In this document: positions 1 to 7,375 of the stretch, piece after piece
Layout of the letters: the number at the start of each line of letters is the position of its first letter
How positions within the stretch are numbered: position 1 is the stretch's first letter
NCBI GenBank assembly: GCA_030642405.1
Contig: DAOWNV010000012.1
Location: 1-19,997 of the forward strand
DNA length: 19,997 nucleotides
Source of the DNA: Desulfosarcina sp.
Lineage (GTDB): Bacteria > Desulfobacterota > Desulfobacteria > Desulfobacterales > Desulfosarcinaceae
Direction: 5' to 3'
Notes under the pieces: generated by a model
What the model saw: the letters and a program-made list of their open reading frames with translations, nothing else
What the model was told of the DNA's origin: nothing
Database searches by the model: none
Made by a program: the position numbers and the translations under genes

Positions 1-201
1 GGTCTCCCGCTCTTTTTTCACCATTGTATTGCGAAGATCGGCCAACTCATTTTGCAATGCCTGAATATCGAAATGCACGGGTGCCGTTCCACGACCCACC
101 ATCACCCCGAGAAAAAACATCCATGCGGCGATTAAAAAGACCAGCAGATATTTCCCCCAGGCGACTTTTGGTCTTATCGCGCTGTCTTTTTTTTTGGTCA
201 C
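1..201 (-). CDS. N-terminal fragment of a single-pass inner-membrane protein (possible SPOR-domain protein), runs off left edge
   Basis: The first 67 codons are open from a GTG at 201 to base 1 with no stop, so the gene continues outside the window. The visible protein has a short basic N-terminus (TKKK at residues 2-5, then R10, K12 and K17), one hydrophobic segment at about residues 18-36 ending GVMVGRG, and then a charged, probably helical stretch (QNELADLRN) that looks like the start of a coiled coil. An in-frame TGA lies 11 codons upstream and there is no ATG between, so GTG is the likely start; AAGGG lies about 12 bases before it. A membrane anchor plus linker next to argS is the arrangement I associate with SPOR-domain cell-division proteins in Desulfobacterota. 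The SPOR domain itself is not visible, so that name is an inference. Confidence 0.6.
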   Translation of the reverse strand, partial: MTKKKDSAIRPKVAWGKYLLVFLIAAWMFFLGVMVGRGTAPVHFDIQALQNELADLRNTMVKKERET

Positions 202-301
202 AGGATCTTTATCCCTTATCCCATGGTTTCATTTATAAGATTGAATGGTTGATCGTTTTTTAGTGAATACGGCTTAGGACTGTGAATTTCATCACCAATC
301 C

Positions 302-1969
302 TTACATTGATTCCGGTGCGGATATACCCAGCAGCGAAAGCCCGTTTCGAATTACTTTTTGAACAGCCGTTATCAAGTGGAGTCTAGCCCGAGTCAAGGG
401 AAGATCGTCTTCGCATAGTACTCGATGCCGATTGTAATAGGTATGAAAGGCAGCGGCAAGGTTCATCAGGTAAAAGGTGATTCGGTGGGGCTCCATAAAA
501 GTGCCGGCAGCCTTAACCGCTTCCGGATAACGTGTCAGATTCTTGATCAGGGTAATGTCTTCCGATGTATCCAGGGCAAGCAGATCCGATGGTGAAAAAC
601 CGCTCACGTTCAGCCCGTCGTTTACAACCTTCCGATGGATACTGGCAATTCTGGCGTGGACGTATTGAACATAATATACCGGGTTATCATTAGTTTTCTT
701 TTTTGCCAGATCCAGGTCAAAGTCCAAGGGGCTGTCATAGTGACGGCTTAAAAAGATAAAACGGGCTGCATCGCGGCCGACTTCTTTGATAACATCGGAC
801 AGGGTGACAAACTCGCCGGAACGTGTAGACATGGCAACGGGTTTTCCGGCACGGAGCAGGTTGACCAGTTGCACCAGCAGTACATCGAACTGGTCGGGGT
901 TGTAGCCGGTTGCCTCCACGGCGGCTTTAACACGAGGGATATAGCCATGATGGTCTGCACCCCACACATCGATTACTTTGCGAAAACCGCGCTCAAACTT
1001 ATCCTTGTGATAGGTGATGTCCGATGCAAAATAGGTGGTCTGACCGTTTTGCCTGACAACCACCCGGTCCTTCTCATCACCGTAATTGCTGGTTGCAAAC
1101 CATTGGGCGCCATCTTTTTCGTAGACCAGTCCCTTCTCCTTGAAGGCACGGATATCTGCATCCACTTTACCGGAGTCGTAAAGACTTTGCTCTGAAAACC
1201 AGCGGTCGAAGCGAATACCGAAATCCTCCAGGTCGGCCCGCATGCCGTCTATAATTTTATCAGCGGCAAATCGGGCACAGGGCATAATGGCATCTGCTTC
1301 CGCTTTTTCAAAAATATCTTTGCCGTCTTTTTCCAACAATTCTTTAGCCAGGTCCTTGATGTAATCTCCCTGGTAGCAGGTTTCGGGAAAGTCGACGGTT
1401 TTTCCCAGAAGTTCCTTTCCTCGGAGATATACGGAGATTCCCAGTGTCTGGATCTGTCTGCCTGAATCGTTGATGTAATACTCTTTTTGTACATCATACC
1501 CGCAAAACGAGAGAATGTTTGCCGTGCTGTCTCCCACAGCACCACCCCGTCCATGGCCTACATGCAAGGGGCCGGTCGGGTTGGAACTGACAAACTCAAT
1601 CTGAATAGGCGTTGCCTTGCCTATGTCGCATTGCCCGTACTTGTCGTCCTGTTTGTGTATGGTGGACAGAATCGGATGCCATGCGGTCGGGCGGATAAAA
1701 AAATTGATGAAGCCCGGGCCGGCGATTTCCGTCCGTTCAATCAGGCCGTCCTTGTCATCCAGGTTTTCAATCAGCGCTTCCGCAATTTTTCGTGGTGCCA
1801 TGCGCTGAGTTTTTGCCATTTGCATGGCAATGTTGGTGGAAAGATCCCCGTGGCTTTCAGCTTTTGGTTCCTCAAGGATCACTTCGCTGAAGTCAGACGA
1901 AGGAAGAACCCCTTGTTTATGGGCGGCTGACGCAGCCGCCAAAATCGTGATTTTTAACAGGTTTTTCAT
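302..1969 (-). CDS. argS: Arginyl-tRNA synthetase (ArgRS, class I)
   Basis: Cytoplasmic enzyme that joins arginine to tRNA-Arg using ATP. The 555-residue product matches the usual ArgRS length. It has the N-terminal Add-1 domain (about residues 1-110), the HIGH-type ATP motif as HVGH at 136-139 inside SNPTGPLHVGHGRGG, and a KMSKS-type loop as MSTRSG beginning at residue 380. It ends in the all-alpha DALR anticodon-binding domain (from about YYVQYVHARIAS). The frame stays open to an ATG at 2074, which would add 35 residues (SAANNHQLTPERRKR...). I prefer 1969 because the family begins about there, AGGA lies 12 bases upstream, and a possible promoter overlaps the 2074 site. The gene lies 100 bases before the membrane-protein fragment on the same strand and 156 bases after the winged-helix gene. 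Confidence 0.96.
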   Translation of the reverse strand: MKNLLKITILAAASAAHKQGVLPSSDFSEVILEEPKAESHGDLSTNIAMQMAKTQRMAPRKIAEALIENLDDKDGLIERTEIAGPGFINFFIRPTAWHPILSTIHKQDDKYGQCDIGKATPIQIEFVSSNPTGPLHVGHGRGGAVGDSTANILSFCGYDVQKEYYINDSGRQIQTLGISVYLRGKELLGKTVDFPETCYQGDYIKDLAKELLEKDGKDIFEKAEADAIMPCARFAADKIIDGMRADLEDFGIRFDRWFSEQSLYDSGKVDADIRAFKEKGLVYEKDGAQWFATSNYGDEKDRVVVRQNGQTTYFASDITYHKDKFERGFRKVIDVWGADHHGYIPRVKAAVEATGYNPDQFDVLLVQLVNLLRAGKPVAMSTRSGEFVTLSDVIKEVGRDAARFIFLSRHYDSPLDFDLDLAKKKTNDNPVYYVQYVHARIASIHRKVVNDGLNVSGFSPSDLLALDTSEDITLIKNLTRYPEAVKAAGTFMEPHRITFYLMNLAAAFHTYYNRHRVLCEDDLPLTRARLHLITAVQKVIRNGLSLLGISAPESM

Positions 1970-2053
1970 AATACAGAATCCTGACATCCGAAATGCTCGA
2001 AGAATACGCTTCCTTCTTTCGGGTGTTAGCTGATGATTATTGGCTGCTGATGG

Positions 2054-2082
2054 ATTTTCCTCGAAGATCCGCACTTTATCAA
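2054..2082 (-). promoter_or_regulatory. Possible sigma70-type promoter for argS
   Basis: Reading the minus strand, TTGATA (2082-2077) is followed after 17 bases by GAAAAT (2059-2054). The first matches the -35 consensus in five of six positions, the second the -10 in four of six. Transcription would start near 2047, leaving a leader of about 78 bases to the ATG at 1969. If used, it rules out the longer argS start at 2074. The match is only moderate, so this may be chance. Confidence 0.3.
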
Positions 2083-2125
2083 GGTGTCAGACGACCTTCA
2101 TGCGGAAGATTCCATTGTAATATCT

Positions 2126-2530
2126 TTATTTCATCTTTTCCTTCAGTTTCTTTTCAATCTGAGCAAACAAATCCTGCTTTTTCTGGTCCTGCTGGGCTTT
2201 GATTGACGCCACCTTTTTTTTCATCGTGTCTTTGCCGGCTTTGAATTTCTTCAGTTCCTGTTCCAAGCGGGTCTCTTCCGTTTCTCGCGGCAGGTCCTCT
2301 ATGGCCAGATGGTCGGCAACGACAATCCGGTCATTGAATCCGCTTTTCACCGTATCGACAATACCCTGGTCCTTTAGCCTGCTAAGCAGGTAACTCCCCT
2401 TTTCATCGGAAAAACCAATTGACTGACAGATGGTTTCCAGGGATGGGGGTGTGCCCTCTTTATATTCCAGCACACGCACTACAGATACGAATAGATGGCC
2501 CATCGTATAGAGATCTTTTGGTTTGGTCAT
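2126..2530 (-). CDS. Small winged-helix-like protein with a charged coiled-coil tail, function unknown
   Basis: I do not recognise a named family for this 134-residue protein. Residues about 10-75 read as a small winged-helix fold: helix YTMGHLFVSVVRVLEY, then LETICQSIGFSDEKGSYLLSR as a helix-turn-helix-like unit, then a strand pair around GIVDTV and RIVVADHL. Residues about 82-134 are almost all Lys, Glu, Gln and Arg in a heptad-like pattern, which suggests a long helix or coiled coil. There is no signal peptide or membrane segment, so it should be cytoplasmic. The ribosome site is weak (GGA about 10 bases before the ATG). It lies upstream of argS on the same strand and divergently from eno. 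Its shape fits a small DNA-binding or scaffold protein; no more can be said from sequence. Confidence 0.75.
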   Translation of the reverse strand: MTKPKDLYTMGHLFVSVVRVLEYKEGTPPSLETICQSIGFSDEKGSYLLSRLKDQGIVDTVKSGFNDRIVVADHLAIEDLPRETEETRLEQELKKFKAGKDTMKKKVASIKAQQDQKKQDLFAQIEKKLKEKMK

Positions 2531-2581
2531 TGCTTTTTTCCGCTAGTCGACATTTTGATGCAAAAATCACTCTGTCCATTT

Positions 2582-2630
2582 CTTGACAACCCAGAGCAAG
2601 GAGAGTAACATCTGCGGTTGGATTGTCAAG
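2582..2630 (+). promoter_or_regulatory. Sigma70-type promoter for eno, bracketed by an inverted repeat
   Basis: A perfect -35 TTGACA (2583-2588) is followed after 17 bases by TAACAT (2606-2611, four of six), so transcription would begin near 2618 and leave a leader of about 143 bases before eno. The -35 lies in an inverted repeat: CTTGACAA at 2582-2589 against TTGTCAAG at 2623-2630, with CAACC (2587-2591) also matching GGTTG (2616-2620). The right arm also gives the minus strand a TTGACA (2629-2624), facing the divergent winged-helix gene, although its -10 is poor (TACTCT after 16 bases). Confidence 0.65.
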
Positions 2631-2760
2631 CTTCAACTGGCTCACACCGCCGAGAGGCAGAAATCAGCCAACCGTTATCCATCAAGGCTTTAAACCACAT
2701 TCTGCGCGTATCGGTGAAATCGATTCATTCCACGCCAACCAAACAATCAGGGGAAAAACC

Positions 2761-4038
2761 ATGACGGAAATTATTGATGTTAAAGCAAGAGAGGTATTGG
2801 ATTCAAGAGGAAACCCAACGGTTGAGGTGGATGTCGTGCTGGCCTGTGGCGTCTTAGGCAGGGCGGCCGTTCCTTCCGGTGCATCAACGGGAAAACGGGA
2901 AGCCCTGGAACTTCGCAACACCCGTGCAAAACGATACGGTGGCAAGGGCGTGGTCACGGCCGTAAAAAATGTCAACACCACCATTGCCGAAAAAATTTGT
3001 GGTATGGACGCGTCGGACCAGATGGAGCTGGATGCCTGCATGCTCGATCTGGACGGAACGGAAAACAAAGCCAAACTGGGAGCCAATGCCATTCTCGGCG
3101 TTTCCATGGCAGCGGCCCGGGCAGCGGCAAATGCCTTTGACCTTCCCCTGTATCGCTATCTGGGAGGCATCAACGCAAGAATCCTACCGGTCCCCATGAT
3201 GAATGTCATCAACGGCGGTGCACACGCAGCCAACAACCTGGACATACAGGAATTCATGATCGTTCCATTCGGGGCATCGACCATGGCCCAGGCCATCCAG
3301 ATGGGCGCCGAAACCTTTCATTCCCTGAAAAAAATCCTCAAATCCAAGGGACTGAGCACGGCCGTGGGCGATGAGGGCGGATTTGCGCCGGACCTTCAGT
3401 CCAATGAAGAAGCCCTGAGCTTTATCATGGAGGCCATCGATTCTGCCGGTTACTCCCCCGGCAAAGACATAGGCCTGGCCCTGGATGTTGCAGCCAGCGA
3501 ATTTTTCACCAAGAAAAAATATGCGCTCAAGGGAGAAGGAAAAACCTTGTCTGCCGAGCAAATGATCGATTATTATGAAGACTTGGTGGAAAAATATCCA
3601 ATAGTATCCATCGAAGACGGTCTGGCCGAACAGGACTGGGAAAACTGGGCTCTGATGACCGAACGGCTGGACGAATTCATTCAAATTGTGGGCGACGACG
3701 TCTTTGTGACCAATCCAACTATTTTTTCCAAAGGAATTGAAGACGGCATTGCCAACTCCATCCTCATCAAATTAAACCAGATCGGCACGGTCACGGAAAC
3801 TCTGGATGCCATTGAAATGGCCAAACAGGCCGGCTATACCACGGTCATATCCCACCGTAGCGGGGAAACAGAAGATACATTTATCGCCGACCTGGCGGTA
3901 GCAGTGAACAGCGGCCAGATCAAAACCGGTTCCCTCTCCCGATCAGACCGCATCGCCAAATACAATCAGTTGATCCGTATTGAAGAGAACCTGGGCAAGG
4001 GCGCACAATTTGCCAAGGAGATCTTTATTTGTGAATAG
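2761..4038 (+). CDS. eno: Enolase (phosphopyruvate hydratase)
   Basis: Glycolytic and gluconeogenic enzyme that interconverts 2-phosphoglycerate and phosphoenolpyruvate; cytoplasmic and magnesium-dependent. The 425-residue length is normal. Visible functional residues include the phosphate-loop region SGASTGKREA (40-49), H155 in NGGAHAANN, E205 in GDEGGFAP, the metal ligands D242, E285 (SIEDGL) and D312 (GDDVFVTNP), the catalytic base K337 (LIKLNQ), the SHRSGETED loop at 364-372 and the SLSRSDR tail. The start at 2761 follows AGGGG with about 7 bases spacing; the frame is open further upstream but that extension lacks the fold. The stop overlaps the GTG start of the next gene by 8 bases. Confidence 0.98.
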   Translation: MTEIIDVKAREVLDSRGNPTVEVDVVLACGVLGRAAVPSGASTGKREALELRNTRAKRYGGKGVVTAVKNVNTTIAEKICGMDASDQMELDACMLDLDGTENKAKLGANAILGVSMAAARAAANAFDLPLYRYLGGINARILPVPMMNVINGGAHAANNLDIQEFMIVPFGASTMAQAIQMGAETFHSLKKILKSKGLSTAVGDEGGFAPDLQSNEEALSFIMEAIDSAGYSPGKDIGLALDVAASEFFTKKKYALKGEGKTLSAEQMIDYYEDLVEKYPIVSIEDGLAEQDWENWALMTERLDEFIQIVGDDVFVTNPTIFSKGIEDGIANSILIKLNQIGTVTETLDAIEMAKQAGYTTVISHRSGETEDTFIADLAVAVNSGQIKTGSLSRSDRIAKYNQLIRIEENLGKGAQFAKEIFICE

Positions 4039-4921
4039 TGGAGCCGCAGAGGAGAAAAAGTACCGGATATCAAAGGGGCTGTCTGCTTTGGCGAGCATGA
4101 TCCCATGCGTCCTGATGCTGATCGCGTTGGTTCCGTTCGAGACCGGGGCTTTTGTGCTGGAAGGTCCCCATATCCTTCACCTTACAGCGAAAGCATTAGG
4201 AAGGGTCACGGCCCTCCAAGTGACCCAAAACCTGACCATTTACCCTCAATCACCGGATGCGCCATCGTCTACCTTCGATGAAACGGCTATTTACATCATG
4301 CCGCAACGGTTCCGATCGGACATCGTGTCCGACCGGATCCAACGAACACATGTGGTTTTCGGAAACAGTTCTCTGACAATCGTCGATGGCCTGATAGTAA
4401 TTGAAAAAAGTTCTTTCGACCTATACCAACGCTTGTTAAGAAGCCGCACCCAGTCGCAGTTAATGCGCACGGTTAACCAACTGGGTGTGGAAACCGCCAT
4501 ATCCAGCCTTGGACGTGTAGAAGAGACGCTTGTTTTTGTTTTAGGTGCCAGCTATCCCGATGAATCTGTTTCTCAACTGGCTATTGACAAGGCAACTTTT
4601 TTGCCGCTTCGTCTCCTTCTGGTAGACCCGAAGCCGGAAGGATGTCAATTATCGGTAGAAATCATTTTCCGGGATTGGCGGAAAATTCAAAAGGGAAGGT
4701 TCCCCTTTCACGTTGTCACAAAGGTCGACGGCCAACTCGCCAGGGAAATCCAGATAACGGATTTTGTCGTCAATCCGTCAATTGTGTTCGAAAATATGGA
4801 TATGGAGGCAGTACAGGCATCCATCTATGGTAGCACCATAGACACGCCAGAAGAACAAAAGCGAGAAGCAGTTGAGGCGGTACGGCAGGGTGTAAAGGAC
4901 TTTCAAAAAAAATTTGAGTAG
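4031..4921 (+). CDS. Exported LolA-like protein of unknown role, coupled to eno
   Basis: Start chosen at GTG 4031, which overlaps the end of eno (GTGAATAG) and follows a near-perfect AAGGAG with 10 bases spacing. The longer reading from 3980 lies within eno and has no such site. The 296-residue product begins with a basic stretch (EEKKYRISK) and a hydrophobic segment at about residues 17-41 ending ETGA, a likely Sec signal peptide. The mature part has alternating beta-strand patterns (ALQVTQNLTIY, ETAIYIMPQRFRSD, GRFPFHVVTKVDGQLAREIQITDF) resembling the half-barrel of LolA and related lipoprotein-sorting proteins. It ends in a charged helix. No lipobox cysteine is present. A periplasmic lipid- or lipoprotein-binding role is inference from the fold pattern; the link to enolase is positional only. 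Confidence 0.72.
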   Translation: MNSGAAEEKKYRISKGLSALASMIPCVLMLIALVPFETGAFVLEGPHILHLTAKALGRVTALQVTQNLTIYPQSPDAPSSTFDETAIYIMPQRFRSDIVSDRIQRTHVVFGNSSLTIVDGLIVIEKSSFDLYQRLLRSRTQSQLMRTVNQLGVETAISSLGRVEETLVFVLGASYPDESVSQLAIDKATFLPLRLLLVDPKPEGCQLSVEIIFRDWRKIQKGRFPFHVVTKVDGQLAREIQITDFVVNPSIVFENMDMEAVQASIYGSTIDTPEEQKREAVEAVRQGVKDFQKKFE

Positions 4922-4957
4922 TGTATGGGCAATCCGACTTTTCGTGGTTTCAAATCG

Positions 4958-4986
4958 TTGAGACAGGGTTCACCATTTTTTTTAAT
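4958..4986 (+). promoter_or_regulatory. Sigma70-type promoter for pyrG
   Basis: TTGAGA (4958-4963) and TTTAAT (4981-4986) are separated by exactly 17 bases, each matching consensus in five of six positions. Transcription would start near 4993, giving a leader of only about 17 bases. That leader holds GAGG (4997-5000) and a run of nine T (5001-5009) directly before the ATG. The leader shows no attenuator and does not begin with a G run, so reiterative G addition of the Bacillus pyrG kind is not apparent. Confidence 0.6.
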
Positions 4987-5009
4987 TAGGAAAACCGAGG
5001 TTTTTTTTT

Positions 5010-6659
5010 ATGGGGTATGACACCAAGTATATTTTCGTTACCGGAGGCGTTCTCTCCTCCCTGGGAAAAGGACTGGCATCCGCATCGATCGGCGCGTTGC
5101 TGGAAAGCCGTGGCCTAACGGTCACCATTCAGAAACTGGACCCATATATCAATGTAGATCCCGGAACCATGAATCCTTTTCAGCATGGAGAGGTTTTCGT
5201 TACCGACGATGGGACCGAAACCGATCTGGATTTGGGGCACTATGAGCGATTCACGCATGCCAAACTTGGCAGGGATAACAACTACACGACGGGAAAAATT
5301 TACCACAGCGTTATCTCCAAAGAACGCCGTGGTGAATACCTGGGTGGCACGGTGCAGGTCATTCCCCACATAACGGATGAAATCAAGGAAAGCATAAAAA
5401 AGACATCCGATGGCGTAGACGTCGTTATCATCGAAATCGGTGGCACCACCGGAGATATTGAAAGCCTTCCTTTTCTCGAAGCTATCCGCCAGTTTAAAAA
5501 CGATGCGGGAAAAGACAATGTGATCTACATTCACCTCACTCTAGTGCCCTATATCAGTACGGCAGGAGAAGTGAAAACCAAGCCCACCCAGCACAGTGTC
5601 AAGGAATTAAGAAGTATCGGCATTCAGCCGGACATCCTTTTGTGCAGGACGGACAGAATACTCAGCCCCGACATCAAGGGGAAAATCGCCATGTTCTGTA
5701 ATGTGGAAGCCGATGCGGTCATCACGGCTAAAGATGTCGACTGTATTTACGAAGTTCCCCTTCTCTTTCACAAAGAAGGGCTGGATGACAAAATTGTTGA
5801 ACTGTTAAACATCTGGACTCGCTCGCCTCGACTGGAAGATTGGGACAACCTTTGTCGACGCATGCGCAACCCCTCCTACACGGTCACCATCGCTATCGTC
5901 GGCAAATATGTTGATCTTACGGAATCTTACAAAAGCCTGAATGAAGCCCTGATTCACGGTGGCATTCCAAATGTGACCCAGGTTAATCTGAAATTCATAG
6001 ACTCGGAAACTATTGATGCCGACTCTTGCAGTATGAGCCTGGACGGTGTGGATGGTATCCTGGTACCCGGTGGTTTCGGCTCGCGGGGAGTGGATGGAAA
6101 AATCTGCGCTGCCCAATACGCCCGGGAAAACAAAATTCCTTTTTTCGGAATCTGCCTGGGCATGCAAATCGCCGTTATTGAATTCGCCCGCCACATTGCC
6201 GGCCTGGAGAAGGCCAACAGCACCGAATTTGACCTGACCACCCCCCACCCGGTGATATACCTTCTGGAGGAATGGTTTGACGACAAATCGGGCACCATAC
6301 AAAAACGGGATGTTCATTCGGACAAGGGGGGCACCATGCGGTTGGGGGCCTATCCCTGTAAACTGGAAAAAGAATCACTGGCACACAGCGCCTACAAATC
6401 GGATGATATTTCCGAGCGCCATCGTCACCGTTATGAATTCAACAACGCATACTTGGAACCACTGAAAGAGGCCGGCTTCCGGTTTTCCGGCATGGCCCCT
6501 TCGGGTGAACTTGTCGAGATCGTGGAACTCCCTGACCACCCCTGGTACCTGGGGTGCCAGTTTCACCCGGAGTTTAAATCTCGGCCCATGACGTCTCATC
6601 CCTTGTTCAGCAGTTTTATCGCAGCGGCTTTGAAGTACTCGGGAAACCGAAAAATATAA
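5010..6659 (+). CDS. pyrG: CTP synthase (glutamine-hydrolysing)
   Basis: Makes CTP from UTP, ATP and glutamine, the last step of pyrimidine nucleotide synthesis; a cytoplasmic tetramer. The 549-residue length is normal. The N-terminal synthetase domain (1 to about 270) shows the P-loop GGVLSSLGKG (12-21), the KLDPYINVDPGTMNP signature (42-56) and IEIGGTTGDIES (141-152). The C-terminal class I glutamine amidotransferase domain shows VPGGFGSRG, the nucleophile C382 in FFGICLGMQ, and H519 and E521 in QFHPEFKSRP. All catalytic residues are present. The start at 5010 follows GAGG with a nine-T spacer. In related organisms I would expect kdsA next; here only a 13-codon ORF follows before convergent genes. 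Confidence 0.98.
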   Translation: MGYDTKYIFVTGGVLSSLGKGLASASIGALLESRGLTVTIQKLDPYINVDPGTMNPFQHGEVFVTDDGTETDLDLGHYERFTHAKLGRDNNYTTGKIYHSVISKERRGEYLGGTVQVIPHITDEIKESIKKTSDGVDVVIIEIGGTTGDIESLPFLEAIRQFKNDAGKDNVIYIHLTLVPYISTAGEVKTKPTQHSVKELRSIGIQPDILLCRTDRILSPDIKGKIAMFCNVEADAVITAKDVDCIYEVPLLFHKEGLDDKIVELLNIWTRSPRLEDWDNLCRRMRNPSYTVTIAIVGKYVDLTESYKSLNEALIHGGIPNVTQVNLKFIDSETIDADSCSMSLDGVDGILVPGGFGSRGVDGKICAAQYARENKIPFFGICLGMQIAVIEFARHIAGLEKANSTEFDLTTPHPVIYLLEEWFDDKSGTIQKRDVHSDKGGTMRLGAYPCKLEKESLAHSAYKSDDISERHRHRYEFNNAYLEPLKEAGFRFSGMAPSGELVEIVELPDHPWYLGCQFHPEFKSRPMTSHPLFSSFIAAALKYSGNRKI

Positions 6660-6684
6660 GCCACACAGAAGGAATGGTCGTGAG

Positions 6685-6726
6685 ATGAACCGCCGTATCG
6701 AAATTGCCGTAGGTGGGGTCAATTAA
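6685..6726 (+). pseudogene. 13-codon ORF after pyrG, possible remnant of the N-terminus of a lost downstream gene
   Basis: The ORF begins 26 bases after the pyrG stop and reads MNRRIEIAVGGVN before TAA. Short N-termini with an alternating IEIAVGGV strand are reminiscent of KdsA, which often follows pyrG in deltaproteobacteria. That resemblance is a weak inference. The ribosome site is poor (GTGAG directly before the ATG). The downstream bases show no continuing similarity that I can see, and an AT-rich stretch and a CACAGAG-type repeat follow. Confidence 0.2.
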
Positions 6727-6768
6727 ATCATCGTCTTTTTATTTTTCCTGTATAAGGGTTTTGCCTCA

Positions 6769-6795
6769 TTCTTCTCTGTGCTCTCTGTGGTTAAT
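6769..6795 (+). repeat. CACAGAG-type short intergenic repeat
   Basis: Two copies of TCTCTGTG (6773-6780 and 6782-6789) stand at a 9-base period and are followed by GTTAAT. On the minus strand this reads ATTAACCACAGAGAGCACAG and on. I recall very similar accacagag...cacagag intergenic sequences dispersed in many environmental bacterial genomes. Only this one copy is seen here, so the family assignment rests on memory. A looser partner, CCACACAGAAGG, lies at 6661-6672. Confidence 0.4.
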
Positions 6796-6841
6796 CTGCA
6801 CAGCTCAAAAATAGTGGTTACAAAATCCTTCTTTTAAGTAA

Positions 6842-7228
6842 TTACTGCGTTTTTTTTAGCAAAGCCTCCAGGCCGGCAAAGGGTTGGTGTGAGAAATCGC
6901 TGTCCGAAGTTTCTTGTGAGGAGGAGCTGCCATCGTATGCTTCGGCCACATCCAACCGCCCATGTTCGTTATCGTGGCAGTATATGCAGAGCAACTCCCA
7001 ATTGCTGCCATCAGGCGGATTGTTATCGTGATTGTGGTCCCTGTGGTGAACGGTAAGTTCCTTCAATTTTTTTCCGGCAAACTCACGCCCACATCGCCCA
7101 CAGATGTGAGCGTACATCTTTAAAGCCTTTTCCCGGTATGTGTTTTCCCGTTCCTTCATGTGACGACGGGCGTCGGCCAAAGTCTGCGAGAGTTTCTCAG
7201 ATTTCTTTTTGTCCTTTTTAATCGACAT
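6842..7228 (-). CDS. yajD: YajD-type HNH nuclease family protein
   Basis: The 128-residue protein matches E. coli YajD in layout as I recall it: a helical N-terminus with NTYREKALKMY, a zinc knuckle C43-x2-C46 (CGRCGREF), the HNH first strand LTVHHRDHNHDNNP (H61/H62), DGSNWELLC with N77, and C81-x2-C84-HDNEH. The family's short C-terminal tail is also there (QPFAGLEALLKK). The cysteines probably bind a structural zinc and the HNH residues a catalytic metal. Nuclease activity of YajD is predicted from the fold; its biological role is not established. The start at 7228 has AGAGGA six bases upstream, better than the in-frame ATG at 7249. It is the last gene of the minus-strand kinase cluster and converges on pyrG. 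Confidence 0.88.
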   Translation of the reverse strand: MSIKKDKKKSEKLSQTLADARRHMKERENTYREKALKMYAHICGRCGREFAGKKLKELTVHHRDHNHDNNPPDGSNWELLCIYCHDNEHGRLDVAEAYDGSSSSQETSDSDFSHQPFAGLEALLKKTQ

Positions 7229-7245
7229 GTTTTTCCTCTGATCAA

Positions 7246-7356
7246 TCAAATATCTAATACCAGACGGGTTCCCTGTTCAATAGCCTGCTTTGTATCCAGT
7301 TCAGCGACCTTTTCCGCCACACATCCGTGCATGTTGGGCAACAACCAGCCTGTCAC
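7246..7356 (-). CDS. Possible small protein of 36 residues between the hybrid kinase and yajD
   Basis: On the minus strand a GTG at 7356, with AAGG about 4 bases before it, opens 18 bases after the hybrid-kinase stop. It runs 36 codons to a TGA at 7246-7248, 17 bases before yajD. An ATG at 7332 would give 28 residues but has no ribosome site. The C-terminal part (VAEKVAELDTKQAIEQGTRL) would form an amphipathic helix. It fills an otherwise empty gap in a same-strand gene train, which is the main argument for it. Short open frames also arise by chance, so confidence is low. Confidence 0.3.
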   Translation of the reverse strand: MTGWLLPNMHGCVAEKVAELDTKQAIEQGTRLVLDI

Positions 7357-7375
7357 ACGCCTTACCAGTCCGTCA

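Noticed and set aside
869..1195. 108-codon plus-strand frame inside argS
   Set aside because: It is antisense to a well-supported synthetase gene; its length follows from the codon pattern of argS.
1970..2074. 35-residue N-terminal extension of ArgRS
   Set aside because: It is open but unlike the family's N-terminus, lacks a good ribosome site, and overlaps a possible promoter; the ATG at 1969 fits family length.
2460..2645. 61-codon minus-strand frame spanning the eno upstream region
   Set aside because: It overlaps the winged-helix gene in another frame and crosses the eno promoter; its product has no recognisable pattern and no ribosome site.
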